Assembly (NCBI GenBank): GCA_002790195.1
Contig: PFUR01000012.1
Location: 1 to 64,000, forward strand
Source of the DNA: Flavobacteriales bacterium CG_4_9_14_3_um_filter_40_17
GTDB lineage: Bacteria > Bacteroidota > Bacteroidia > Flavobacteriales > Flavobacteriaceae
Direction: 5' to 3'
DNA length: 64,000 nt
Within the stretch, counting starts at the first letter, position 1; every line of letters starts with the position of its first letter. Made by a program: the position numbers and the translations under genes. The notes beneath the pieces were generated by a model. It was given only the letters and a program-made list of their open reading frames with translations, made no database searches and was not told the DNA's origin. Below, one piece after another: positions 16,639 through 24,368 of the stretch.

Positions 16639-17262
16639 TTATTTATTAGGAATTGCGTGATAGGTTTGTTCTAAACGATGTAACTTTTTGAGTATTAAAT
16701 CTCTGTTTTTAGCCGATTTGACCCATTGTGGTAAATTAGTAATCATGGAGTATTTATGCCTGCCGTCGTCTTCACGCAAGGAAGCTACTATATAATCTTT
16801 TAAATACTGTAAGTGTTTTAAATTGTACAACCATAAAGTATGGTTTTTTACGCCTATTTGCAAGAAGACGTCCAAGCCATAATAGGGTTCTTTTGAGTGG
16901 TCATTTTTATACCTAAACCATTGCGGCTGATAGGCTTTTTCTTTTTTGCACACTTCGCAACTTATTGTGAGAAGAGGCGAAGTTTTTTTGAGCGGTTTTG
17001 AGGTAAACAACACCCGACTGCCACAATTTCCACAAGGAGTATTAACAAAACCCTGATAAGTACCATACCATTTTTGGTTATTTACCTGCACTAAACCACA
17101 ATATTTACAACTTAAAACCGACTGACGCTTTGATAATATAGCTTTCGCCTGATTATGAATGGTCGTTTCCACTTTGGCAACGTGTCGGCATTGAGGGCAA
17201 ATAGCATAAACTAAATCGCTAAAATAAGCCGTTGGATATGCCGGTTGGTCAAATCGTATCAT
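16639..17262 (-). CDS. Zinc-ribbon protein, function unknown
   Basis: The 207-residue cytoplasmic protein has four CxxC pairs in the first 110 residues (AICPQCRHVAK, LSCKYCGLVQ, TPCGNCGSRV, ISCEVCKKEK), enough for two zinc ribbons. The rest is helical and rich in Tyr, Lys and His (LWLYNLKHLQYLKDYIV). No enzyme motif is seen. It lies 1 bp after the first sulfatase-modifying-factor-like gene and 3 bp before the next gene, so it is in the same operon. Nucleic-acid binding is possible but not shown. Confidence 0.7.
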   Translation of the reverse strand: MIRFDQPAYPTAYFSDLVYAICPQCRHVAKVETTIHNQAKAILSKRQSVLSCKYCGLVQVNNQKWYGTYQGFVNTPCGNCGSRVLFTSKPLKKTSPLLTISCEVCKKEKAYQPQWFRYKNDHSKEPYYGLDVFLQIGVKNHTLWLYNLKHLQYLKDYIVASLREDDGRHKYSMITNLPQWVKSAKNRDLILKKLHRLEQTYHAIPNK

Positions 17263-17263
17263 T

Positions 17264-18010
17264 TTAATTTTTATTTAAATAGGCTTGAAAATCATCAAAC
17301 GCTACGACGAATCTAAAACCTAAGTCTCCTTGATAATTTTTCATCGAAAAAGGCTTTTGAGAGGTTATTTTAACGTTGTTTGCCTCGTCCATATATCCAC
17401 CTCCCACTATCGAAGTTTCAAAACCTTTAAGTTGTTGTTGAGTCCACTCCCACACATTTCCGCACATGGCGTATAATCCTATTTCATTTGGCTGCATGCA
17501 GCTGATGCAACTTGGGCTATGATTTCTTGCATTTTTAGAGTAAACTACCCATTGGTTGGGAAGTGGGTGGTTGTAGATGAGCTCTTCCGTCTGGAAATTT
17601 GCCGCCTTTGCTGCGTACTGCCATTCTTCTACTGTTGGCAGTCTAAAACGCATACCGTATTTCTTTGACAGCCAATTGCAAAAAGACACGGCTTGGTCGT
17701 AGGTAACGTTGACTACTGGCATCAATCCGTTGCTCCACGAGGGTTGTGGAGGCATCTCCATCTTGGTTTCCTCACAAAATTGTTCGAAAGTATGCACCAT
17801 GGTTTCAAAGCGATACATATAAAAAGGAGCTATCTCTTTTGTGTAGTAGCTATCATTTTTATGGGATTCTAAACTGATACTGTTCTCAATAAATGTTCCG
17901 CCTTTTACATAGGCAAAGTGAGCGGGAATATTCAACTGTGCCTCGGCTTGCCAACAGCTGAGACCTATAAACAACAAGGCTATTGTATAAAATTTATTTG
18001 TCGGCTTCAT
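17264..18010 (-). CDS. SUMF1/FGE-like domain protein, secreted (paralog 1)
   Basis: The 248-residue protein has a signal peptide (MKPTNKFYTIALLFIGLSCW) and a single formylglycine-generating-enzyme-like (FGE-sulfatase) fold. Landmarks are FAYVKGGTFIE, MPVVNVTYDQAVSFCNWLSK, FRLPTVEEWQYAA, LYAMCGNVWEWT and GDLGFRFVVA. Most bacterial members of this family are not true sulfatase activators but structural or ligand-binding proteins. A PSCISCMQPN motif is shared with the paralog at 18588-19700. Its start overlaps the upstream gene by 17 bp. Confidence 0.88.
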   Translation of the reverse strand: MKPTNKFYTIALLFIGLSCWQAEAQLNIPAHFAYVKGGTFIENSISLESHKNDSYYTKEIAPFYMYRFETMVHTFEQFCEETKMEMPPQPSWSNGLMPVVNVTYDQAVSFCNWLSKKYGMRFRLPTVEEWQYAAKAANFQTEELIYNHPLPNQWVVYSKNARNHSPSCISCMQPNEIGLYAMCGNVWEWTQQQLKGFETSIVGGGYMDEANNVKITSQKPFSMKNYQGDLGFRFVVAFDDFQAYLNKN

Positions 18011-18584
18011 CCTTAATTAGTTTTATGTATTTCTGCACTTTTTTCAAAGTCTTTTTGGTAAGTTTTATGGGGAATCGGGCAATATAGGGCGAATCGGTAA
18101 ATTTGAATTTAAAATCTGTATCCTTGTATCTACCTGATTCCCATAGCCCAAAATCTATTTCATAAATACTTTCTTCATTACAATCTTTTTTTAACATTGC
18201 AAAACCCAAATAAGTGAGACTGGGTTCAAATCGGTCGGTGGCTCCGAAGGTGAAATTAAAGCTTATCGTTTCTTCAATACATAACAACGGTATGGATTGA
18301 ACGATTTTTTCAATTGTTACCCCTGTAGCGTTATCGCGATATTTTTGTGTATAGGACAGATAAAGTGTATCCTTTTCTATTCTGACCTCGGGAGAAAAAA
18401 AGGTGTAACTAAGCGTGTCCGCAGGCACTTCTTCATTAAATTCGTGGTGTACAAAAATGGTATTGCTGTAAAAGTTTGTTTCTAACAGTTGCTCAAGATT
18501 TTCTTCGGACGATAGTCCGTGTTTTTGCGCAATTAGCAAAAAAGGTAATAGGTAAAGTACCGTTGTAAACTTCATAAAAAGCAT
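17994..18584 (-). CDS. Secreted hypothetical protein
   Basis: The 196-residue protein has a signal peptide (MKFTTVLYLLPFLLIAQ, starting at Met4; Met1 is also possible). The mature part is beta-strand rich and acidic, with phrases such as VRIEKDTLYLSYTQKYRDN and FNFTFGATDRFEP. No domain was recognised. It overlaps the first FGE-like gene by 17 bp and starts 3 bp after the stop of the second, so the three are co-expressed. A role as partner of the FGE-like proteins is inference from position. Confidence 0.68.
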   Translation of the reverse strand: MLFMKFTTVLYLLPFLLIAQKHGLSSEENLEQLLETNFYSNTIFVHHEFNEEVPADTLSYTFFSPEVRIEKDTLYLSYTQKYRDNATGVTIEKIVQSIPLLCIEETISFNFTFGATDRFEPSLTYLGFAMLKKDCNEESIYEIDFGLWESGRYKDTDFKFKFTDSPYIARFPIKLTKKTLKKVQKYIKLIKDEADK

Positions 18585-18587
18585 GAT

Positions 18588-19700
18588 TTAAATTGCATTC
18601 TTCAACAAGGAAAGATTCTCGGTTTCTACATTGAGCAGGTGCATCAGGTCAAATACGGAATCTCCCTTTTCTTCTGGCACTTTAAATCCCATGGAAAAAT
18701 ATTCTATGGTTTCTTCATCATCACTAGGGATAGCCAATACACAACAAAAAAACAACTCAGAAGTCTTAACATCATAACTCAAAGCTGTATCACCGGGAAT
18801 ACTTTCCCGAAGAAATACTGTATCCTCTATAAAAATACCGGCATCGTTGGCTTTCGCCTTTTTCTCTCCAAAAATTTGATCTAATAAGTGTTGTACTTTT
18901 TGTAATAACACTGCTTTACGAAATTCAACCGCACCAACTGCCACCCGAAAACCTACGTCTTGTCTGCGGGTGTTTTCACGTATAGGCATCAAACTATTGG
19001 GTTTTACTTTGGTGGCTTGTTCAAAAAAACTGCCACCTGTCCAAAAAGTTTCTTGTCGAATTACTTCAATCATATTAAAAGTATCCATTTGAACAGTACT
19101 TCTCGTAACCCACTCCCACACATTTCCCAAGCCGGCGTAAATTCCCAAAGCATTGGACTGCATACAGCTGACACACTTGGGCTTTTCGTAGCTGTTAGCT
19201 ACATAGATGACTTGATGTGTGTTGATTTCGTCCGTTTGGCGGGGATCAAAATCACCTGATCGTGTGGCATATTCCCATTCGTCCCACGAGGGCAAATGAA
19301 ATGGAATGTCGTACTGATTAGACAACCAAGCGCAATAATCAACTACATCGTGGTAGGTAACATTTACTATCGGAAGATTTTGGTCATCCCAACCCCAATC
19401 CGGAGCGGGAGACATAGCGCGCTTGTTGGCTTTACAATAGGCTTGAAAATCTTGTACGCTCACTTCGGTGGCGCTGAGATAAAAATCGGAAATTTGTTGT
19501 GAGGGATACGTTTTAGTAAGGTTCGTGATGCTGTCATACACTTGCCTATGGTAATAACCTCCTTTGATAAACACAAAACCATCGGGTGGAAGATTTTGAC
19601 CAAAAAACATAGCTGTTGATAAGCAAAAAACAAAAGCGATAGTGAAAAAGGGGTTTTTATAAACCGGTACTTTTCTGATTTTTGAATGCTGAGCTATCAT
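18588..19700 (-). CDS. SUMF1/FGE-like domain protein with C-terminal extension (paralog 2)
   Basis: The 370-residue protein has an N-terminal membrane/signal segment (NPFFTIAFVFCLSTAMFFGQ) and an FGE-like domain (about 38-265): FVFIKGGYYHR, LPIVNVTYHDVVDYCAWLS, FHLPSWDEWEYAT, IYAGLGNVWEWVT and QDVGFRVAV. The motif PKCVSCMQSN matches the paralog at 17264. A further 100 residues of unknown fold follow. The domain resembles GldK elsewhere in the window but lacks GldK's long insert. The gene lies between a membrane protein gene and a secreted-protein gene in one minus-strand operon. Confidence 0.87.
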   Translation of the reverse strand: MIAQHSKIRKVPVYKNPFFTIAFVFCLSTAMFFGQNLPPDGFVFIKGGYYHRQVYDSITNLTKTYPSQQISDFYLSATEVSVQDFQAYCKANKRAMSPAPDWGWDDQNLPIVNVTYHDVVDYCAWLSNQYDIPFHLPSWDEWEYATRSGDFDPRQTDEINTHQVIYVANSYEKPKCVSCMQSNALGIYAGLGNVWEWVTRSTVQMDTFNMIEVIRQETFWTGGSFFEQATKVKPNSLMPIRENTRRQDVGFRVAVGAVEFRKAVLLQKVQHLLDQIFGEKKAKANDAGIFIEDTVFLRESIPGDTALSYDVKTSELFFCCVLAIPSDDEETIEYFSMGFKVPEEKGDSVFDLMHLLNVETENLSLLKNAI

Positions 19701-19710
19701 CTAGGTTTAT

Positions 19711-20445
19711 TTAAGCAGTTGATATTTCTTCCAAAATTTGCTTTCCTTTTTTAGCGGATGAAATAAAACCAAAAAAACTGAGAAAGATAACCCCTGCAAA
19801 CGATAAAAAATAAAGGATTTTCAGCAAAACAGTCCCTTTTAAAAAACTATACAATATTGCAAAAGGCATTGCAATAATGAGCACCCTACTACTTTCATTC
19901 ACGTGTTCATAGGTCAGTTTGAGTACACCGACCGCTATCCAAAAAATAAAAATAGATATGAGTCCATATAAAACACACTGTGAAGCCCATGACAACCATT
20001 TCTCTCGCGGGTCTGTTTTGGTTTGCATGCGAATGTTAAGTTGTTTTGTGTAGTTGTAAAATGCAACAAGTACGTTAGAATCTGCATCAAACATATTACA
20101 CGAGAATGCGTAATCACTTTGTTTAAAATTCACCAAATAGTCACCGGAAAAGTTTATTTCAAAACCAATTTCTGCATTGTCTTTTATGGCTATTAAATCG
20201 AAATTATAAGAAAGCACTTCAGATTTTACATGATATAAGGTTATCACCCAGTATTGGTTTGCGTATAGCAAAACGGGCTTAAAGTTTTTATTTTCAACTT
20301 TTTCTGCATTGACTTTTAAATCTTTGATAGGCAAAACACCTAAAAAGGTAATTTTTAGATGCGACTCCACATCGTTTTTAAGCGAATCTAAAGTAGATTT
20401 CGCGCCGAAGTTGCTTGCGGTTTGTTTGATATTGACTGTACGCAT
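19711..20445 (-). CDS. Hypothetical membrane protein
   Basis: The 244-residue protein has a soluble N-terminal domain of about 160 residues (mixed alpha/beta, e.g. PVLLYANQYWVITLYHVKSE) and three membrane segments at the C-terminus (about 160-180, 188-208 and 212-232), then a short basic tail. No signal peptide is present, so the N-terminal domain is cytoplasmic. The upstream kinase fragment at 20498-20629 reads in the same direction, 52 bp away. The family is not recognised. Confidence 0.68.
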   Translation of the reverse strand: MRTVNIKQTASNFGAKSTLDSLKNDVESHLKITFLGVLPIKDLKVNAEKVENKNFKPVLLYANQYWVITLYHVKSEVLSYNFDLIAIKDNAEIGFEINFSGDYLVNFKQSDYAFSCNMFDADSNVLVAFYNYTKQLNIRMQTKTDPREKWLSWASQCVLYGLISIFIFWIAVGVLKLTYEHVNESSRVLIIAMPFAILYSFLKGTVLLKILYFLSFAGVIFLSFFGFISSAKKGKQILEEISTA

Positions 20446-20497
20446 GAAGTTGACTAGTATTTAATGTTGTTTTTACCTACTATCTCTCCACTTCTAC

Positions 20498-20629
20498 CTA
20501 TACTTTGATTGCTACATAGTGGTCAAGCACATGGTCATAAGCTTTATAAACTGTACCAAAACTGCCACCACCTAATTTGTCTTTTCGAAGGTCATAGCGA
20601 TAGCGGTTGAAAAATTCTATTGAGGTCAT
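20498..20629 (-). pseudogene. Remnant of a Ser/Thr kinase gene (N-terminal Gly loop only)
   Basis: A 43-codon frame from an ATG at 20629 encodes the start of a Hanks kinase: YRYDLRKDK, then LGGGSFGTVYKAYDHVLDHY and VAIKV, followed at once by TAG. After the stop the frame still reads VEVER and then stops again. It aligns with residues 8-46 of the kinase at 12396 (RTDKVGGGSFGTVYKAYDTV, NVAIKISEVKR). No catalytic loop follows; the next sequence is the membrane-protein gene. It is the broken 5' end of a second kinase gene, lost by deletion. Expression as a 43-residue peptide cannot be excluded. Confidence 0.85.
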
Positions 20630-20655
20630 TGTGAATTTTTAAAGAGTTAAAATAA

Positions 20656-21204
20656 TTAAAGTGGCCTATCTGATAGCCACAATACCCACGAAGAGTATCC
20701 GTGCTTGGTTGTACCTTTATTTCCATTTGAGTAATATCCGCTGATACACCTATAAGATTCATACATAACAGATACTTTACCGCCTTCGGCTGCATTCACA
20801 TAATTTTCAGGCACTTGAATATAGTATGACCGCGTTTCAGGACTTTTATCCTTGCATTCGGTAATTATTTTACTGATTTGTAAATAGCCATACATGGGTT
20901 CGTCTCTATAAGGCGTATTTACTATTACTTTTTTAGCGTTAGTTTCGTTAACCTTGTCAAAACCATTTGTGCTTAAAGCCAATGAGGCACTACTGGTGTA
21001 CCAATTAAAAAAAGGGTAATCTGTGGGCACTTCATATTCCTTTCCATATTCCCATTTAAAACTACCGTCAGTCGCTTCTATAACAAGCCCTTTCGTGCCT
21101 AAGGCCAAGGTTTTATTTGGAACTTTATCATAGAAGTTATATTTAGGCGCTACTGCACAACCAAATAATGAAATACCGATAAGAAGAAACATAATTTTTT
21201 TCAT
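20656..21204 (-). CDS. Hypothetical lipoprotein
   Basis: The 182-residue protein has a short lipoprotein signal (MKKIMFLLIGISLFGCAVAP, Cys16). The mature part is polar, Tyr/Lys/Ser rich and beta-like, with VIEATDGSFKWEYGKEYEVP and ISGYYSNGNKGTTKHGYSS. Two further Cys residues (near 118 and 153) might pair. It lies between the kinase remnant and the nonapeptide-repeat gene, with spacing of 26 and 23 bp. No family was recognised. Confidence 0.7.
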   Translation of the reverse strand: MKKIMFLLIGISLFGCAVAPKYNFYDKVPNKTLALGTKGLVIEATDGSFKWEYGKEYEVPTDYPFFNWYTSSASLALSTNGFDKVNETNAKKVIVNTPYRDEPMYGYLQISKIITECKDKSPETRSYYIQVPENYVNAAEGGKVSVMYESYRCISGYYSNGNKGTTKHGYSSWVLWLSDRPL

Positions 21205-21227
21205 TGTTCTAATTTTTAAAAAATTAA

Positions 21228-21920
21228 TTAATAGGTTATTATCATAGACTCTGCTTCGATTTTTTTCCCTCGATAATAATAATATACCTCAGCATTGGGA
21301 TTTACGTTCTTTAATATAAAACCTGTCTTGTCCTTTAATTTAAGACAGCTAATTTCAGCTGTGTCCCCACCTATTTTTCTATTCTCAGTATCACCATCCA
21401 ATTTTCTGTTTTCAATATCTCCACCTATTTTTCTATCCTCTACATCCCCACCCAATTTTCGGCTTTCAGTGTCTCCACCTATTTTTCTATCCTCTACATC
21501 CCCACCCAATTTTCGGCTTTCAGTGTCCCCTCCCAATTTTCTATTCTCAGTATCACCGCCTAACTTGCGATTTTCGGTGTTTCCGCCTAATTTTCTGTCT
21601 TCTATATCTCCGCCCAATTTTCGATTTTCGGTGTCACCTCCAAGTCTTCTGTTTTCTACATCTCCTCCTAATTTTCTGTTTTCCGTATCACCACCCAGTT
21701 TCCTATTTTCAGTATCCCCCCCAATTTTTCTGATATCTAAACAGGAAGATGCCGGTAAATAGACTCGATTGGCAATAATTATCAAGGGCACTTCATAAGT
21801 TGCTGAAAGTTCTTTTATGGTCGCTTCATCATACCTGCCTAAATCCTTTAAAAAATTTTGAGCTTGTAGATTATTATTTGATAAACAAACAATTACTGAA
21901 AGAAAAACAAACCATTTCAT
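21228..21920 (-). CDS. Secreted nonapeptide-repeat protein (GGDTENRKL repeats)
   Basis: The 230-residue protein has a signal peptide (MKWFVFLSVIVCLSNNNLQA), a short domain to residue 60, then thirteen full nine-residue repeats of consensus GGDTENRKL (residues 67-183), a partial fourteenth, and a 40-residue tail. Variation is confined to T/V/I, N/D/S and L/I positions. Cys60 and Cys192 flank the repeat block and could form a closing disulfide. The regular Gly-Gly-Asp and alternating charges suggest a solenoid or extended structure. It is not a known pentapeptide or RTX repeat as far as can be told. The gene is the second in the minus-strand operon from 22373. Confidence 0.8.
   Translation of the reverse strand: MKWFVFLSVIVCLSNNNLQAQNFLKDLGRYDEATIKELSATYEVPLIIIANRVYLPASSCLDIRKIGGDTENRKLGGDTENRKLGGDVENRRLGGDTENRKLGGDIEDRKLGGNTENRKLGGDTENRKLGGDTESRKLGGDVEDRKIGGDTESRKLGGDVEDRKIGGDIENRKLDGDTENRKIGGDTAEISCLKLKDKTGFILKNVNPNAEVYYYYRGKKIEAESMIITY
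21372..21722 (-). repeat. Thirteen tandem 27-bp in-frame repeats
   Basis: The block encodes the nonapeptide units. A higher-order 54-bp unit (GGDTESRKLGGDVEDRKI) is present twice in tandem around 21429-21536 and is almost identical in DNA, which points to recent expansion. The period of 27 keeps frame, so the number of repeats can vary without loss of the protein. Confidence 0.85.
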
Positions 21921-21932
21921 ACCTATGATTTT

Positions 21933-22373
21933 TTACATCTTACCATAAAACCCGTTGGTTTTTGCCAAAAACTGAAAAGTGATTTTTTGGTCGTTAAACC
22001 AGAAAATACCCATAGCTTGCGGATTGTCTCTTTGAGATGTAATCATGGTGCTTTTTACATTTTCGCTCAGCGGCACAGTCATATAAGTGATTTTAACAGC
22101 ATAACCTGTATCGTTTCCTTGTTTAGCCAATTGCAAATCGCCATTTTTGTCAATCAAAGCTTCCCAAATAAAAGCTACTCGTTCGTTTCCGGAACGCATT
22201 CCTACGCTCCATTCTCCCATACCATCTTCATGAAAAGTCCAATGGCATGCATCACAAACATTGCTCACATACTTGCCGTAAAACTTACCGGGCAGCTCTT
22301 GTGAAAACATGTCAGTGCCGTTTAACAGTACAAAAAATGAAAAAAAAATAGTGATTAAGCATTTCGGTTTCAT
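21933..22373 (-). CDS. Secreted hypothetical protein with single CxxCH motif
   Basis: The 146-residue protein has a signal peptide (ITIFFSFFVLLNGTDMFSQE). Mature sequence is beta-like (GKFYGKYVSNVCDACHWTF, MGEWSVGMRSGN). It contains one CDACH motif that could in principle bind heme c but may be chance or a disulfide. It is the first gene of the minus-strand series and starts 32 bp after a perfect -7 box (TACATTTG) set 20 bp from the NarL-type operator. Function unknown. Confidence 0.7.
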   Translation of the reverse strand: MKPKCLITIFFSFFVLLNGTDMFSQELPGKFYGKYVSNVCDACHWTFHEDGMGEWSVGMRSGNERVAFIWEALIDKNGDLQLAKQGNDTGYAVKITYMTVPLSENVKSTMITSQRDNPQAMGIFWFNDQKITFQFLAKTNGFYGKM

Positions 22374-22404
22374 CAGATTACAATTTTATATGTTATTAAC
22401 TTTT

Positions 22405-22452
22405 CAAATGTATTTTATAGGTTTCAAAAAAAAATACCTAAAACTTGGTATT
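22405..22452 (-). promoter_or_regulatory. NarL-type palindrome and -7 box of the minus-strand operon
   Basis: The operator at 22433-22452 is followed on the minus strand, after exactly 20 bp, by TACATTTG (22412-22405), a perfect Bacteroidota -7 box. The start codon of the first gene (22373) is 32 bp beyond. No TTG -33 box is seen, in line with activator dependence. Confidence 0.62.
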
Positions 22453-22480
22453 TTTAACTATTTTTTACTTCTCAAATTTG
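22433..22480 (+). promoter_or_regulatory. NarL-type palindrome and -7-like box of the histidine-kinase operon
   Basis: The operator AATACCTAAAACTTGGTATT (22433-22452) differs from the one at 12313 only in the two central bases. After exactly 20 bp comes CAAATTTG (22473-22480), one mismatch from TAnnTTTG. The kinase ATG is at 22485, so the transcript may be nearly leaderless. The regulator encoded by this operon is itself NarL-type, so autoregulation is likely. Confidence 0.58.
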
Positions 22481-22484
22481 CTTT

Positions 22485-24368
22485 ATGACCCAACTCAAGC
22501 CTTTTACCCTATTTTTTTTGCTCTTGTTCTTGAGCCCAAATTCCTTATTTGCCCAAACCGACACTTTAAAAGTAGCCGGGCCAAACCTAAAAGACCTATC
22601 CGAATACATAACCTATTGGGTGGACAGTACTGAAAGTGGAAATTTGGAAACCGCCCTACAACACCTCTCAAAAGACGATTTTAAAAAATGGGCACCTGAG
22701 CCTACGCTCAACTTAGGAATCAATCCTTATCCGCTTTGGTGGCAACTTTCTGTTCAAAACACAGATAGCGTTCAGCACGATTTCTGGTGGAGCATTTACA
22801 CCCAAGCAGACCAAATTTTGGTGTACAGACGGATGGATAGTCTTTGGCAACTCACCGATACACTCACCTATAAAACCCATCTCAATCACAAAAAAATCCG
22901 AACGCGTTTCCCGGTTGTGCCAATTACCCTCAGAACTGGAGAATGCCAAAAGTTGTTACTAAAAATTAACAACTTGCACCACACCCAAAATGCCTTTACC
23001 GATTTAACCACACCGGCACACAACCTGCTTTGGGAAAAAAGATTCTATTTAAAAATAGGTTTTTTTATCGGTGGTTTCCTCTTGTTTTCACTTTTGAGTT
23101 TAATGCTTCACTTGTTTATGAAAATTAAGGCTTTTTTGTTTTTTTCGGGTTATGTGTTTATAGTGGTAATTATGCTGCTTCACGAAGAATTACTGCTTAC
23201 TGTTGCACCTCCTGAATGGATGTTTGTTTTCATCAAAGACCTGCATCCCTTACCGCTTTCTTTAGTGGCATTGGGCTTTCATTATTTGACCATTGCGTTA
23301 CTTTTAGATGCAAAGAAATATTCCAAAAAAACCTTGCAATATTCCTTTCTAATTAATGATATCACATTGATTATGGGTAGTATCGCTGTCGTGATGTGCG
23401 CCATTTTCACTGAATATTTTTCTTTCCAAAATCCATCTTTTATACTGATTTGGAATCTATGTATCGCCTCGGTATTTATCGCCTTGGGCAATACTTTCCT
23501 CATGATTACTTATTTGATGAATCTGAAAAAAAAGATCGTGATGGGTTTTGCTATTGCTTTTTTGCTAATCTATTTTAATACGGCAGGGTATTTTCTAAAT
23601 TACGCGGGTATTTTAAATTACTATACCATCACCTATCCAAACTACTTTTATTGGATTGTGAGCTTTGAGTTTATTATAATCGGCGTTTTACTGGCTTGGC
23701 GATACAACAAAACTATTAGAACTAACATCAAACTTCTAAAGGAAAAAAACCAAATCGAAGAACTCGCTCATTTGAGAACACTTTCGGTGCTGGAAGACGA
23801 GCGTAAGCAAATAGCCCGTAATCTTCATGATGATTTGGGAACTACCATCAGTGCAGTAAAGTTGATTGTGAGCAACAATTATAAACAAGACCAACAACTC
23901 TCGGAAATGATCAACCGAGCCACTGTAGAAATAAAAGATTTTTACAAAAAAATAGCCGGAATGGGTAACGAACTTCTTACATTAAAGGAAAGTTTGAGCC
24001 TAAAGGTTGCCGACGCGGAGAAACTGAGCAATATTAAGATTGAGTACATATTTTCGGGTGATGAACCTGTTTTGGAACCTCCTTTAAAAGATTCATTATT
24101 GCGCATTGTTACTGAATTGTTGAGTAATTTGGTCAAACACAGCAAGGCCAAATCGGCTACCCTTCAGCTCATGGTAGAACCCAAACAATTACAATTGCTC
24201 ATCGAAGATGATGGCATTGGTTTTGACACACGAAAAAACACAAATAGTATGGGCATTTACAATATCTATAGCCGTGCAGAGCGCTGGGGCGGTAACGTAT
24301 ATTTTTCTTCAAACAACAATGGAACCGTTTGTATTGTCAATATTCCATTAAAAAATGCAGTTGTATGA
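22485..24368 (+). CDS. 7TM-DISM sensor histidine kinase (NarX/LuxR-type)
   Basis: The 627-residue protein has a signal peptide (FFLLLFLSPNSLFAQ), an extracellular domain (about 40-170, with NPYPLWWQLSVQN as in 7TMR-DISM sensors), seven membrane segments (about 180-405), a short coiled coil, a HisKA_3 domain with His448 (RNLHDDLGTTISAVKL) and HATPase_c (NLVKHSKAKSATLQL, IEDDGIGFD). This is the two-component class that pairs with NarL/FixJ regulators, and such a regulator gene overlaps its stop codon (ATGA). It should sense an extracellular or envelope signal. Confidence 0.93.
   Translation: MTQLKPFTLFFLLLFLSPNSLFAQTDTLKVAGPNLKDLSEYITYWVDSTESGNLETALQHLSKDDFKKWAPEPTLNLGINPYPLWWQLSVQNTDSVQHDFWWSIYTQADQILVYRRMDSLWQLTDTLTYKTHLNHKKIRTRFPVVPITLRTGECQKLLLKINNLHHTQNAFTDLTTPAHNLLWEKRFYLKIGFFIGGFLLFSLLSLMLHLFMKIKAFLFFSGYVFIVVIMLLHEELLLTVAPPEWMFVFIKDLHPLPLSLVALGFHYLTIALLLDAKKYSKKTLQYSFLINDITLIMGSIAVVMCAIFTEYFSFQNPSFILIWNLCIASVFIALGNTFLMITYLMNLKKKIVMGFAIAFLLIYFNTAGYFLNYAGILNYYTITYPNYFYWIVSFEFIIIGVLLAWRYNKTIRTNIKLLKEKNQIEELAHLRTLSVLEDERKQIARNLHDDLGTTISAVKLIVSNNYKQDQQLSEMINRATVEIKDFYKKIAGMGNELLTLKESLSLKVADAEKLSNIKIEYIFSGDEPVLEPPLKDSLLRIVTELLSNLVKHSKAKSATLQLMVEPKQLQLLIEDDGIGFDTRKNTNSMGIYNIYSRAERWGGNVYFSSNNNGTVCIVNIPLKNAVV

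Noticed and set aside
17264-19700. Active sulfatase-maturing enzymes (formylglycine synthases)
   Set aside because: The proteins are single FGE-like domains with signal peptides, no sulfatase gene is near, and the catalytic Cys pair could not be placed. The safer call is FGE-like domain protein.
21372-21722. CRISPR-like regular 27-bp repeats
   Set aside because: Units abut without spacers, keep the reading frame and code a repeated peptide. No cas genes are near.
21295-21762. Plus-strand frame of 155 codons with repeats of the type FSVSPPNF
   Set aside because: It is the complement of the 27-bp repeats of the nonapeptide gene. It has no signal or domain of its own, and the minus-strand frame has a signal peptide and a proper operon position.
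24329-24364. Earlier start for the NarL-type regulator
   Set aside because: It would add 12 residues inside the kinase gene; the ATGA overlap at 24365 gives the normal receiver start.
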